The position numbers and the translations under genes were made by a program. The notes below the pieces were generated by a model. That model worked only from the letters and a program-made list of their open reading frames with translations, made no database searches and was not told the DNA's origin. From NORP259 sp041398705 (lineage in GTDB: Bacteria; Planctomycetota; UBA1135; GCA-002686595): DNA of 64,000 bases. This document shows positions 19,732 to 28,880 of this stretch, piece by piece (the stretch's first letter is position 1; each line of letters begins with the position of its first letter). Where the stretch lies: the NCBI GenBank assembly GCA_041398705.1, contig JAWKUI010000001.1, positions 620,001 through 684,000 on the forward strand. The letters run 5' to 3'.

Positions 19732-20430
19732 CTAGAGTTCAACCTTGAGCGGGTGCCCCAGCTCGAAACGATCGGGGAGCACTTCGGTCGAATACGCGAG
19801 GATCTCCACCCCGCGCCCGGCCACTTCGCGCAGGGTCTGGCCGTACTCCGGGTCGATGGCGTCGGCCGGGGCGAACTGGGTGACATCCCCCCGGGAGACC
19901 ACGAACAGCATCACCCCGCGGTGGCCCTCCGCCACCACGTCGGCGAGTTCGAGCAGGTGTTTGCGACCCCGCTCGGTGACCGCATCGGGGAACAGGCCGC
20001 GCGAGCCCTCGGTGAGGGTGGTGTTCTTCACCTCGACGTAACAACGCCCGCGCTCGGGACACTCCAGGTACAGATCGATGCGGCTGTTCTTGCCGTACTT
20101 CACCTGGGTGCGCACCACCGGATAGCCGGCCAGGGACGGAATGCGGCCCGCGCGCACGGCTTCCAGCGCCAGGCCCTCGGGCAGGCCGGTGTCCACGTTG
20201 ACCCACGTCTCGCCGACCCGGATCGTCTGCAGCGTGTACTGCAGTTTGCGCTCGGGATTGCAGCTATCGCGCAACACCACTTCGGAGCCCTGCTCCAGGC
20301 AGCCCTTCAGCGAGCCCGTATTGGGGCAATGGGCCGTCAGAACACTCCCGTCAGAAAGCTCGACATCGGCCAGGAACCGCTTGTAGCGCTTGATCAGGCG
20401 GCCCGTCACGATGGGGTTCTCGATCTGCAT
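19732..20430 (-). CDS. sfsA: SfsA, sugar fermentation stimulation protein homologue
   Basis: The 232-residue product has the usual SfsA length. The N-terminal OB-like domain carries RRYKRF-type and HCPNTGSLKGCL sequence. A nuclease-like PD-(D/E)xK domain follows, with SRIDLYLE and CYVEVKNTTL supplying the Asp, Glu and Lys. SfsA proteins bind DNA and probably act as nucleases, although the original name refers to maltose metabolism. The start at 20430 (MQIENP) is chosen because the 29-residue upstream extension is Pro/Gly-rich and unlike the family. It converges with the pirin gene and is divergent from prfB. Confidence 0.93.
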   Translation of the reverse strand: MQIENPIVTGRLIKRYKRFLADVELSDGSVLTAHCPNTGSLKGCLEQGSEVVLRDSCNPERKLQYTLQTIRVGETWVNVDTGLPEGLALEAVRAGRIPSLAGYPVVRTQVKYGKNSRIDLYLECPERGRCYVEVKNTTLTEGSRGLFPDAVTERGRKHLLELADVVAEGHRGVMLFVVSRGDVTQFAPADAIDPEYGQTLREVAGRGVEILAYSTEVLPDRFELGHPLKVEL

Positions 20431-20548
20431 GGGCCGATGTTGGCGGCCGGTGGGGCTCACCGCAAGGCCGGGATGCGAACCGCTTTCCGGGGCGGCGGGG
20501 GGCGCGAAAAACCCCACGCGGGCGCGGGACTTTCGCGCGCCGTGCCCC

Positions 20549-20554
20549 TAGAAT
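20549..20554 (+). promoter_or_regulatory. Putative -10 element upstream of prfB (TAGAAT)
   Basis: TAGAAT lies nine bases before the prfB ATG at 20564. The transcript would have at most a few leader bases. It is the same hexamer as the one before the gene at 14904. Confidence 0.45.
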
Positions 20555-20563
20555 GCCCGCCCC

Positions 20564-21668
20564 ATGGCCTCTCTCAGTGAACTTCGGGAACAGGAAAAGG
20601 AGCTCCGCAGCCGGCTTGCCCAGCTGAAGGAGAGTCTTTGACTACGCCAAGAAGGCGCAACGCACAGCGGAAATCGAGGAACTGCAGAACTCCTCGGATT
20701 TCTGGAACGACACCGAAAAGAGCCAGGCCCTGATCCAGGAGCTGAAAGGCCTGCGTCTGACCGTCGAGCCCATCCGGAAGACCGAGCAGGCGTTCGAGGA
20801 CATGGACGTGCTCGCCGAAATGGCGGCGGAGTTGGGCGAGGAAGAGGTGATCGAGGAAGCCGGCACGCTGAACGCGAACATCGTGCAGTGGGTCGAAGGC
20901 CTCGAATTCCAGCTCATGCTGGGCGGTCCGAACGACCGCAACGCGGCCTACCTGCAGATCAGCGCCGGGGCCGGCGGGGTCGACGCGTGCGATTGGGCTT
21001 CGATGCTCCTGCGCATGTACACCCGCTGGGCGGAACGGCACGGTTACGAGATCGAAGAGGTCGAGTACCAGGAGGAGACCGAAGGCGGTATCCGCGGTGC
21101 GACCCTGCTGATCAAAGGGGACTTCGCGTTCGGTTACCTGAAGGCCGAAACCGGCGTGCACCGTCTCGTGCGGATCAGCCCGTTTGACGCGCAATCCCGG
21201 CGCCAGACCTCGTTCGCGTCGGTCGACGTAGGCCCCGAACTTTCAGACGACATCGATATCGAGCTGAACGAGTCCGATATCCGCGTCGACACCATGCGCG
21301 CCGGCGGCGCCGGGGGTCAGCACGTGAACAAGACCGAATCGGCGGTGCGCATGACGCACATTCCGACCGGTATCGTCGTGCGCTGCCAGAACGAGCGCAG
21401 CCAGCACAAGAACCGCGCGATGGCCCTCAAACTGCTGAAGGCCAAGCTGATCCAGATGGAAGAAGCCAAGCGGGACAAGGAATTGGCCTCGCTGTACGGC
21501 GAGAAGGGCGAAATCGCCTGGGGCAGCCAGATCCGTTCGTACGTGATGCACCCCTACCAGTTGGTGAAGGACCACCGCACCAACTTCGAGATGGGCAACG
21601 TGAACGCGGTCATGGATGGTGACCTGGACGGCTTCATCGAGGCCTACCTGAAGAGCCGCAAAGGCTAG
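20564..21668 (+). CDS. prfB: Peptide chain release factor 2, with programmed +1 frameshift
   Basis: RF2 recognises UGA and UAA stop codons and triggers peptide release. Translation from 20564 gives 25 residues (MASLSELREQ...KESL) and then meets an in-frame TGA at 20639-20641 in the canonical CTT TGA C context, preceded by an AAGGAG Shine-Dalgarno-like stimulator. A +1 shift at 20639 continues as DYAKKAQRTAEIEEL and yields 367 residues, the normal RF2 length. The SPF codon-recognition tripeptide falls at 205-207 and the catalytic GGQ at 250-252, the same numbers as in Escherichia coli RF2. This is autoregulation by RF2 level, not a pseudogene. Confidence 0.97.
20630..20642 (+). promoter_or_regulatory. 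prfB programmed +1 frameshift site
   Basis: The slippery CTT (20636-20638) is followed by TGA C (20639-20642), with a GGAG Shine-Dalgarno-like element just upstream. When RF2 is scarce, ribosomes slip +1 over TGA and make full-length RF2. Confidence 0.95.
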
Positions 21669-21839
21669 CGGACTGGGGGATCCCCGGTCTTGAGGCCGAT
21701 GGGGGCCCGGTCGCGCCAGAATCCGGCGGCCCTCCGCCCGATTCTTCGGTGCCCATCCAGCCGCCGGCTGCCTGGACTTGCCTCCGCCGCCCCGATGGGG
21801 TGGGATGGGGGCCGGACCCCGCTCTCACCGGTCCCGACC

Positions 21840-22241
21840 ATGAGCTCCAAGAATCCCCATCCCCACTTCAACGATCGCGACACCCTCGACTGGCACGTCA
21901 CCCTCGAGGGGGCCAAGGAATCGGCCCGGCGCACCGGTCGCATGATCTTCATCGAGTTCGGCCGCAAGGCCTGCTCGCAGTGCAAGAGCCTCGTGGAGGC
22001 GGTGTTGCCGCGGCCCGACGTCTCCGACCTGCTGCAGAACCACTTCGTCGCTCTGGCCGCCGATGCGGATGCCGATGATCCGGAGATCCTGCGCATCGCT
22101 AGCCACCTCGAAGACGCGATGATGTTGCCCTTCGTGATGTTCACCGATGCCGAAGGGCAGTTCCTCGACGGGTACTCCGGGGCCAGCACCCCGCCGTATC
22201 TGATCAAGACCCTTGAGAAGCTGATCGCCCAGCGCCAATAG
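21840..22241 (+). CDS. Thioredoxin-fold protein with CxxC motif
   Basis: The 133-residue product has a thioredoxin-like core with RKACSQCKSL supplying the CxxC pair, preceded by MIFIEFG and followed by PFVMFTDAEGQFLDGY. The cis-Pro equivalent is in MLPF. There is no obvious signal peptide from the start at 21840, so it is probably cytoplasmic; the frame is open upstream to 21690, but that region is Pro-rich and unconvincing. It lies 41 bases before the YyaL/DUF255 gene, which also carries a thioredoxin-like N-terminal domain, and the two are probably co-transcribed. The role is likely disulfide handling or a thioredoxin-like partner; the substrate is unknown. Confidence 0.85.
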   Translation: MSSKNPHPHFNDRDTLDWHVTLEGAKESARRTGRMIFIEFGRKACSQCKSLVEAVLPRPDVSDLLQNHFVALAADADADDPEILRIASHLEDAMMLPFVMFTDAEGQFLDGYSGASTPPYLIKTLEKLIAQRQ

Positions 22242-22282
22242 GAAGGGCGCGGCCCGCGACAGGAGAACCCGGAAACGAAACC

Positions 22283-24514
22283 ATGGGAATCCTGCGCTGC
22301 ATCCTGGCCGCCGCCCTGACCCTCGCTGCCCAGGAGACCCCGCCGCCCGTGCGACCGACGCTTCCCAGCCCCGCCGACATCGCGAAACTGCCGCCAGACG
22401 GGGGTCCAGAGTTCAATCGGCTGATCTTCGCCTCCAGCCCGTATCTGCTGCAACACGCGCGCAATCCAGTGGATTGGCATCCCTGGGGCGATGAAGCGTT
22501 TGCGCTGGCGAAGCAGCTCGATCGGCCGGTGTTCCTGTCGATCGGGTACTCGACCTGTCACTGGTGCCACGTGATGGAGCACGAGTGTTTCGAGGACGAG
22601 GCGGTGGCGCGACTGCTCAACGAGCACTTCGTGTGCATCAAGGTCGATCGAGAGGAGCGCCCCGACGTGGATTCGGTGTACATGGCGTTCGCCCAGGCGT
22701 TCGGCCGCGGCGGATGGCCTATGTCGGTGTTCCTCGATGGCGAACGCCGTCCTTTCCACGCGGCGACCTACATCCCGAAACACGGCCGCGGAGCCATGCC
22801 GGGCATGATGGAGCTGCTGCCCGCCGTGGCGCGCATCTGGCGCGAGGACCGGGCGAAGCTACACAAGCAGGCCGGCGAATTGATCGAATTCGTGCGCGCC
22901 CAGCAGCCCGGCAGCGAAGGCACGGCCTTGAGCGAAGCGGTGATCGATCGCTCCCGGAGGGCTTTGGCGTCGATTTTCGATGCGGAACACGGCGGTTTCG
23001 GCGATGCGCCGAAGTTCCCTGTGCCGCATCAACTCTGTTTCCTGCTGCATGCCCGGGATGCCAAGGTCTTCGAGCGCTCGCGCGAGATGGTCGATCGCAC
23101 GCTGCTCGCCATGCGCTGCGGCGGGATCTGGGACCATGTGGGTTTCGGCTTCCACCGCTACTCGACCGACGCGGAATGGTTGTTGCCGCACTTCGAGAAG
23201 ATGCTGTACGACCAAGCCCTGCAAGCGATGGCGTACACCGAAGGCTGGCAGGCGACGGGGCGGCCTTTGTACGCCGAAACCGTCGAGCAGATCTTCACGT
23301 ACGTGCTGCGGGACATGACCGATCCGTGCGGCGGGTTCTACAGCGCGGAGGATGCCGACAGCGAAGGGGTCGAAGGCAAGTTCTACGTCTGGACGACCCG
23401 CGAGTTGGAAGCGGTGCTGGGGGCCGACGATGCGCGTTTCTTCGCCGGATTGATGGGGTTCGAGGAGAAGGGCAACTTCGCGGAGGAGGCCACCGGCCAC
23501 CGCGATGGCTCCAACATCCCGCACCTGGCGCAGCGGCTGGAGCTCTACGCGCAGGCGACGGCGGACCCAGCAGGGTACGTCGCGCGATTCGAACGCGTGC
23601 GTGCGCAGCTCTTCGCCCACCGCGAGGGCCGCGTGCATCCGCTCAAGGACGACAAGATCCTGACCGACTGGAACGGGCTGATGATCGCCGCGATGGCCAA
23701 GGCCGGTCGCGCCATGCAGCGCAACGATTGGCTCGAAGCCGCGCAAAAGGCCGGGGAGTTCGCCTGGACGGGCCTGCGCGATGGCAAAACGGGGCGCCTG
23801 TTCAAGCGTGCGCGGGCTGGGCAAGCGGGCTTGGCTGGGCTGCTCGACGATTATGCGTTCCTGGCGTGGGGGTACCTCGAACTGCACCAGGCGACCCAGG
23901 ACCTCGTTTGGCTCGAGCGGGCCAAGGCGTTGATCGACCTATCGATCGAGTGGTTTTGGGACGCCGAAGGTGGCGCCTTCCTGCCCGTGCCATCGGATGG
24001 GGAGCAGCACATCCTCGCTTCGAAGGACCCCTACGATGGGGCGCTTCCCTCGGGCAATTCCGTGCAGCTCTGCAACCTGGTCCGGCTGGCGCGGATCACC
24101 GGGCAGAGCACGTACGAAGAGCGCGCATCGGCTTTGGTGCGCGCGCTGGGGCCGCAGGTGCAGCGCACTGGCCACGGCCACAGCCAATTCTTGATGGGTT
24201 ACGAGTACCTGCTCGGTCCGAGCCAGGAGGTGCTGGTCACCGGGCCGCGCGGCACCGCCGATGTCGAAGCATTGCTGCGTACCGCCAGCCAGGGGCTGTT
24301 CCCGCTGGTTTCGGTGCTGCACGTGCCCAGCGGAGGATCCGAAACCCTGGATCAACTCGCACCGTTCACGGCGTCCTACGGTGCGACCGGCGGCGCCCAG
24401 GCCTTCGTCTGCACGGCGTTCACCTGCGAAGCGCCGACCTCCGATCCCGCGGTGCTGCGCGCATCGCTCGAACAGGCCGGTCCCGGCTCAGTTGGGCGGA
24501 AAGACGATCAGTAG
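22283..24514 (+). CDS. YyaL/DUF255 family protein (thioredoxin-like plus glycosidase-like fold)
   Basis: The 743-residue product belongs to the YyaL (spermatogenesis-associated protein 20-like) family. The N-terminal 20 residues are hydrophobic (MGILRCILAAALTLAAQ), suggesting export, which is less usual for this family. Residues about 50-210 form the DUF255 thioredoxin-like domain with the signature YSTCHWCHVMEHECFED and RGGWPMSVFL. The rest is an (alpha/alpha)6-barrel-like region with GGFGDAPKFP, DHVGFGFHRYSTD, HFEKMLYDQA and TDWNGLMIAA. Its biochemical activity is not established. The 3' end overlaps the convergent DUF1294 gene by 27 bases. Confidence 0.92.
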   Translation: MGILRCILAAALTLAAQETPPPVRPTLPSPADIAKLPPDGGPEFNRLIFASSPYLLQHARNPVDWHPWGDEAFALAKQLDRPVFLSIGYSTCHWCHVMEHECFEDEAVARLLNEHFVCIKVDREERPDVDSVYMAFAQAFGRGGWPMSVFLDGERRPFHAATYIPKHGRGAMPGMMELLPAVARIWREDRAKLHKQAGELIEFVRAQQPGSEGTALSEAVIDRSRRALASIFDAEHGGFGDAPKFPVPHQLCFLLHARDAKVFERSREMVDRTLLAMRCGGIWDHVGFGFHRYSTDAEWLLPHFEKMLYDQALQAMAYTEGWQATGRPLYAETVEQIFTYVLRDMTDPCGGFYSAEDADSEGVEGKFYVWTTRELEAVLGADDARFFAGLMGFEEKGNFAEEATGHRDGSNIPHLAQRLELYAQATADPAGYVARFERVRAQLFAHREGRVHPLKDDKILTDWNGLMIAAMAKAGRAMQRNDWLEAAQKAGEFAWTGLRDGKTGRLFKRARAGQAGLAGLLDDYAFLAWGYLELHQATQDLVWLERAKALIDLSIEWFWDAEGGAFLPVPSDGEQHILASKDPYDGALPSGNSVQLCNLVRLARITGQSTYEERASALVRALGPQVQRTGHGHSQFLMGYEYLLGPSQEVLVTGPRGTADVEALLRTASQGLFPLVSVLHVPSGGSETLDQLAPFTASYGATGGAQAFVCTAFTCEAPTSDPAVLRASLEQAGPGSVGRKDDQ

Positions 24515-24922
24515 GCCGATCGCGATCTGCAGCACGAGCAGGATCGTGTAGAACGTCGTGAAGAAGCGCTTCTGCGTCTTGTGGCGCAGGATCGACATGG
24601 CCGCCAGGCTCGCGGGCGAAGCGCCAAGGACTGCCATGGTATGCAGAACCTTCTCGGGCACGCGCCACCCGTCCTTGCGCGCTTGGTGCTTGTCGTAGGC
24701 CCAGAGCACGAAAGCCGCCACGTTGGCGCCGATGGCCCAGGCGAACAGGCGCGAGCCGGGCAGCAGGAAACGCCACAGGAACATCACCGGCAGGGCCAGG
24801 ACGACGAAGACGACCAGGAAGAAGCGGATCGGGTGGGCTTTGATATCCAAGGGCGGGGCCTCGCGCCCATGGTAGCCCAGGCGGCGGCGGCTTCCACCCG
24901 GCAGGCGCGTGCACGGCCGCAT
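24488..24922 (-). CDS. DUF1294 family small membrane protein
   Basis: The product has three or four hydrophobic helices (FFLVVFVVLALPVMFLWRFL, LFAWAIGANVAAFVLWAYDK, and a C-terminal TILLVLQIAIGLLIVF). The DUF1294 hallmark is YDKHQAR followed by RVPEKVLH and GASPASLAAM, then RHKTQKRFF. The function of the family is unknown. The start is uncertain: ATG codons lie at 24955 and 24922, and a TTG at 24850, preceded by GCGAGG, would begin just before the first helix and may be the true start. It is convergent and overlapping with the YyaL gene and divergent from the AlbA_2 gene. Confidence 0.8.
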   Translation of the reverse strand: MRPCTRLPGGSRRRLGYHGREAPPLDIKAHPIRFFLVVFVVLALPVMFLWRFLLPGSRLFAWAIGANVAAFVLWAYDKHQARKDGWRVPEKVLHTMAVLGASPASLAAMSILRHKTQKRFFTTFYTILLVLQIAIGLLIVFPPN

Positions 24923-24969
24923 TCGGGGGCCCACAATGGGTACGCTGGTGCCCATCCGGCCCGGAACCC

Positions 24970-25584
24970 ATGAACGACGCCTTTCCCGCCCCCGAAGGAC
25001 CCGAGACGGAGTGGAAGGAGACCCTGCCCGCCCCTTGGCGCACGGCGCGTACGCTCAGCGCCTTCGCCAATGGCACCGGCGGACTCCTTTGGATCGGTGT
25101 GCGCGACAACGGCGAGCGCATCGGGGTGGCGGACACGGATACCGAGCAGAAGGTGCTGCAGCGGGCATTGGAGCTGGTGGAGCCCGTTCCGCGTCTCGTG
25201 CTCGAGACCGTGCACCTCGACGGGACCACCCTGCTGCGCATCCGCGTCTTCCCGCTGCACGGCGCTGTCGCCACCGTGCGGCGCCCGGGCCACCCTGCCA
25301 CCGCGTACATCCGCGAAGGATCGAGCAATCAACCCGTGAGCCGCACCGTGCAGCGCGCGCTGCAATCCCCGCGGCGGGTGCGCATCGGCGACCGCGAGCG
25401 GCGGGTGCTGCAATTGCTCGACGGCCGGCCGCCGCAATCGCTGCGCGATCTGGCCCAGGCCATGCGCATGGGCGAGCGGCGCACGCGGCAGTTGGTGGTG
25501 CCGCTGATGCAGGCCGGGCTCATCCACCAGCGCGAAGGCCGGCGCCTGGCGCTGACGGCGCTCGGGGCTGCGCGCCTGCGCTGA
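24970..25584 (+). CDS. AlbA_2 (Schlafen-type) domain protein with C-terminal winged helix
   Basis: The 204-residue product has an N-terminal AlbA_2 domain. The expected signature is visible: EWKETL, then TLSAFANGTGGLLWIGVRDN and IGVADTD. Residues about 135-200 form a winged-helix-like region (RERRVLQLLDGRPPQSLRDL... RRTRQLVVPLMQAGLI). Such proteins are annotated as putative ATP-binding or DNA-binding transcriptional regulators. This one is shorter than most, lacking the large middle domain, and stands alone between divergent and tandem genes. Its target is unknown. There is no signal peptide. Confidence 0.85.
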   Translation: MNDAFPAPEGPETEWKETLPAPWRTARTLSAFANGTGGLLWIGVRDNGERIGVADTDTEQKVLQRALELVEPVPRLVLETVHLDGTTLLRIRVFPLHGAVATVRRPGHPATAYIREGSSNQPVSRTVQRALQSPRRVRIGDRERRVLQLLDGRPPQSLRDLAQAMRMGERRTRQLVVPLMQAGLIHQREGRRLALTALGAARLR

Positions 25585-25712
25585 GGGCTCCGCGCACGGC
25601 AAGTGGTGATGGGGTGGGGCCTTGCGGCCGGGGCCTCCAGCTTCCCCGGCCCCGGGGTGTCCCCGTCCCGCCGGGGTTCCTATCATGCTGGCCCCCAAAC
25701 CCCGCTCGACCC

Positions 25713-27299
25713 ATGCAAATCCCCGTCCGCCGCGCCCTGCTCAGCGTTTCCGACAAGTCCGGTCTGGTGCCCTTCGCTCGCGATCTGCGCGAAATGGGCG
25801 TCGAATTGCTCTCCACAGGGGGCACGTACAAGGCGCTGCTGGAAGCGGGACTCGAGGTCAAAGAGGTCTCCGAGCACACCGGTTTCCCCGAGATGATGGA
25901 TGGGCGGGTGAAGACCCTGCACCCGAAGATCCATGGGGGCATCCTCGCCCGCCGCGATCTCGAAACCCACGTGGCAGCGATGGAAGAGCATGACATCGCT
26001 CCCATCGACCTGGTGGTGGTCAACCTCTACCCGTTCGAGGCCACCGTCGCCCGCCCCGGCGTCACCCGCGCCGAAGCCATCGAACAGATCGACATCGGCG
26101 GCCCTTCGATGGTGCGTTCGGCCGCGAAGAACCACGGCGCGGTGGGCATCGTCACCGACGCCGCCGACTATGCGCGCGTGATCGAAGAGATGCGGGCGCA
26201 CGGCGGAGCCCTGACCGCCGAATTGCGCGCCGATCTGGCGCTCAAGGCCTTCGAACGCACCGCCGCCTACGACGCCCACATCGCGCGCTATCTGCGCGGA
26301 GAGCTCAACCCGCAAGGAGATTCCCCCTTCCCCGCGAAGTTCGAGCTCACCGGCACCCTGGAGATGACCCTGCGTTACGGCGAGAACCCGCACCAGCAAG
26401 CGGCCTTCTACCGCACGCCCGACCTGGGTGAACCCGGTGTTGGCAATGCGCAGGTGCTGAACGGCAAGGCGCTCTCTTACAACAACCTGGTGGATCTCGA
26501 CGCGGCCCTGGCCTTGGCCAAGGAGTTCGAGAACCCCTTCTGCTGCGTCATCAAACACACCAACCCCTGCGGCGCGGCCGAAGCCAAAACCCTGGCGGCC
26601 GCCATCGAAGCCGCCTGGTCCGGCGACCCGGTTTCGGCGTTCGGTTCGGTGCTCGCCATGAACCGCCCCGTCGACCTAGCGGTGGCCCGCTTCCTGGTGG
26701 ATGGCCAGCGTTTCGTCGAGGCGATCATCGCGCCGTCCTTCGATCAGGACGCTTTCGAACTCCTGACCACCGGCCCCAAGTGGGGGAAGAACGTGCGCCT
26801 CCTGGCCTGCGGCGCCTTTGGTCCTGCGAGCCGTAACGCGAGCGACTTCGAGGTCAAGAAGATCACCGGCGGCCTGCTCCTGCAGGATCGCGACCTGACC
26901 GCGGAAGGTCCCGGCGCCATGCAGATCGTGACCCAGGCCCACTTCGCCGCGGGTCAGGCCGAGGAACTCGAGTTCGCTTGGCGCATCGCGAAACACGTCA
27001 AGTCCAACGCCATCGTGCTCACCGGCAACCGCACCGTCTACGGCGTGGGCGCGGGCCAGATGTCCCGCGTGGACAGCGTTCGCATGGCCCTGCTCAAAGC
27101 CGGCGACCGCGCCCCGGGCTCGGTGCTCGCTTCCGACGCCTTCTTCCCCTTCCCGGACGGTGTCGAACTCGCGATCGAAGGCGGCGTGGCTGCCATCGTC
27201 GAACCCGGCGGCTCCATGCGCGACGCCGAAGTCATCGCCGCCTGCGACGCCAAAGGGGTGCCAATGGCCTTCACCTCGGTGCGCCACTTCCGCCACTAG
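25713..27299 (+). CDS. purH: Bifunctional AICAR formyltransferase/IMP cyclohydrolase
   Basis: PurH carries out the last two steps of IMP synthesis: formylation of AICAR with 10-formyl-tetrahydrofolate, then ring closure. The 528-residue product is full length. The N-terminal cyclohydrolase (MGS-like) domain shows SVSDKSGLV, STGGT, TGFPEMMDGRVKTLHPKIHG and VVVNLYPFE. The C-terminal transformylase has RYGENPHQ, CCVIKHTNPCG with the catalytic Lys-His, and GNRTVYGVGAGQMSRVDS. The ATG at 25713 gives the standard N-terminus; the frame is open far upstream only because it shadows the preceding gene. No other purine genes are adjacent. Confidence 0.98.
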   Translation: MQIPVRRALLSVSDKSGLVPFARDLREMGVELLSTGGTYKALLEAGLEVKEVSEHTGFPEMMDGRVKTLHPKIHGGILARRDLETHVAAMEEHDIAPIDLVVVNLYPFEATVARPGVTRAEAIEQIDIGGPSMVRSAAKNHGAVGIVTDAADYARVIEEMRAHGGALTAELRADLALKAFERTAAYDAHIARYLRGELNPQGDSPFPAKFELTGTLEMTLRYGENPHQQAAFYRTPDLGEPGVGNAQVLNGKALSYNNLVDLDAALALAKEFENPFCCVIKHTNPCGAAEAKTLAAAIEAAWSGDPVSAFGSVLAMNRPVDLAVARFLVDGQRFVEAIIAPSFDQDAFELLTTGPKWGKNVRLLACGAFGPASRNASDFEVKKITGGLLLQDRDLTAEGPGAMQIVTQAHFAAGQAEELEFAWRIAKHVKSNAIVLTGNRTVYGVGAGQMSRVDSVRMALLKAGDRAPGSVLASDAFFPFPDGVELAIEGGVAAIVEPGGSMRDAEVIAACDAKGVPMAFTSVRHFRH

Positions 27300-27486
27300 G
27301 ATTGCGAGGAGTGCGCGGCTGCACGTCGCAGGATGCGTGCGCCTTTGGCGTCTGGAATTGCGGCGACGGGATTCCGGAATGCCGGCGGGCGCGCGCTCAC
27401 CGGCCGGGGCGAGGCGCTTCAGAATCGGCGGGCCGGCGGGACTTCGATCCACAATCCGCACCCGAGCGATTCGACGGAATCCGGGA

Positions 27487-27527
27487 ATAAAAAAAGCGCG
27501 CCTTCGGCTCCCCAACCGAAGGCGCGC
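27487..27527 (-). terminator. Rho-independent terminator of the trypsin-like protease gene
   Basis: GCGCGCCTTCGG pairs perfectly with CCGAAGGCGCGC over 12 base pairs around an eight-base loop. On the minus strand it is followed by an unbroken T tract (A run at 27487-27495). It lies 36 bases after the stop at 27563. Confidence 0.95.
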
Positions 27528-27562
27528 ACGGATTACGGCGGACCGCTTACGCGGGATCCGGC

Positions 27563-28735
27563 TCACTCCCCAATGAGCTGGATCACAGCCGTATCCCCCT
27601 CGTCAATGACCTTTGCGATGCCTTCGTCCTCGAGCCACTGGTAGACAAGCGCCAAGGGCGAGACCAGGCCCATGTGCGGCACGATGGTCGGCCGCAGGTT
27701 CCCGTGGGTGTAGATCTTGGAGAACAGACCCATCAGGTGGTTTTTCTCACCATCGTAGATGCCGCCGCCGGAGTTGCCGATGTAGGTCGGCGCGCTGATC
27801 ATCCAGTAGGTGCTGCCGTCGATGAAGTGATCGAGGTCGGAGATCTCGCCGCGGGTCGGGATCGGATCGTTGCCCAGGGGGCAGCCGACGGCGTAGATCG
27901 AGTGGAAGATGTGGCGGCTCGCGAGGTAGCTGCGCGAGGCGAGGGTGGCGCCGTTGGCCACCGGCTTGTCGTCGTCGAGCAGCAGCAGAGCCGCGTCGAT
28001 GGTCGCGTTGTGGGCGACGAGATGTGCGGTGCGGAAGAGGGTCGAGCCGCTTTCGAGGTAGATCGTGACGGGCACGGTCTTGTCCTCCGGGTCGAGCTTG
28101 TCCGCCAGGATGTCGCGCACCACGTGCCAGGCGGTCAGCACCTGGGTTTCGTAGCCTTCGCCATCCCGGTTCGGGGTCGAGCGCAGCACCACGCCGCTGC
28201 CCACGGTCGTATCCCCGGCGAGCTGCACGGTGGGGCCGACGATGCGGCGCCAGCGGTACTCGACCTGGCCTTCCACCGGCTCGACTACTTCTTCGATGCG
28301 ACTCAGATCGTCGCGGGTGCTGCGCACCAGGTTGAGGGTCGAGTCCATCGACGCGCTGAGCGTGTGGAACTCCTCGGTCATACGCTCGATCTCGGCGTCG
28401 TACTTGCTGTTGTCGAGCGCGGCCTGCAGCTCCCCGATGTGGGTGCGATCCCGTTCGAGTTGGGCGGTCGCTTCCTGCAGTTGGTTTTCGAGCGCAGATT
28501 CCTGCTCGGCCTTGGAGCGGCGCAGATTGGCCAGGTCCGCCTCCAGGGTGGCGATCGCCTCAGACCACTGGCCCTGGGCGGTCACGAGCTCACCACGCAT
28601 CTCCGCCAGCAGGCGCGGGGTCTCGCGCCGCGCGGTCTCCATCTGGTCGAGATCGCGCTGCATGCGGTTCACATGGGTAACACCCATGGTGGCGAGTAGG
28701 CCGGCCACCGCGGCGGGGATGAGTACTTTCTGCAT
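27563..28735 (-). CDS. Membrane-tethered trypsin-like serine protease with coiled-coil stalk
   Basis: The 390-residue product begins with an uncleaved-looking membrane anchor (VLIPAAVAGLLATMGV). A long heptad-rich coiled coil follows (about residues 25-150, with repeated LEADLANLRRSKAEQES-like sequence). Residues about 165-370 form a trypsin-like domain with His in TAWHVV, Asp in TIDAALLLLDD and Ser in GNSGGGIYD, so the catalytic triad is complete. There is no PDZ domain, unlike DegP. It is probably a periplasmic protease held off the membrane by the stalk. A strong terminator follows and no operon partner is apparent. Confidence 0.87.
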   Translation of the reverse strand: MQKVLIPAAVAGLLATMGVTHVNRMQRDLDQMETARRETPRLLAEMRGELVTAQGQWSEAIATLEADLANLRRSKAEQESALENQLQEATAQLERDRTHIGELQAALDNSKYDAEIERMTEEFHTLSASMDSTLNLVRSTRDDLSRIEEVVEPVEGQVEYRWRRIVGPTVQLAGDTTVGSGVVLRSTPNRDGEGYETQVLTAWHVVRDILADKLDPEDKTVPVTIYLESGSTLFRTAHLVAHNATIDAALLLLDDDKPVANGATLASRSYLASRHIFHSIYAVGCPLGNDPIPTRGEISDLDHFIDGSTYWMISAPTYIGNSGGGIYDGEKNHLMGLFSKIYTHGNLRPTIVPHMGLVSPLALVYQWLEDEGIAKVIDEGDTAVIQLIGE

Positions 28736-28880
28736 GGGCCTTTCCGGCAGGGGCAGGGAGTCGGATGCGACTTCCTAGGGTGCCTTCCGTATCGGCCCGG
28801 CCCCTCCGGGCGGGTAAATGCAATTTGCTAGAAATGCGGATTCCTTCCGGGCGCCCCGCATTGGGGCACCCGGGAGGGGC

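Noticed and set aside
20639..20641. In-frame TGA in prfB as a pseudogene mutation
   Set aside because: The CTT TGA C context with AAGGAG upstream is the classic recoding site, and the shifted frame gives a full-length RF2.
22564..24561. Second plus-strand frame of 665 codons inside the YyaL gene
   Set aside because: Out-of-frame with CHWCHVM and other family motifs; composition is Arg/Ala/Gly shadow.
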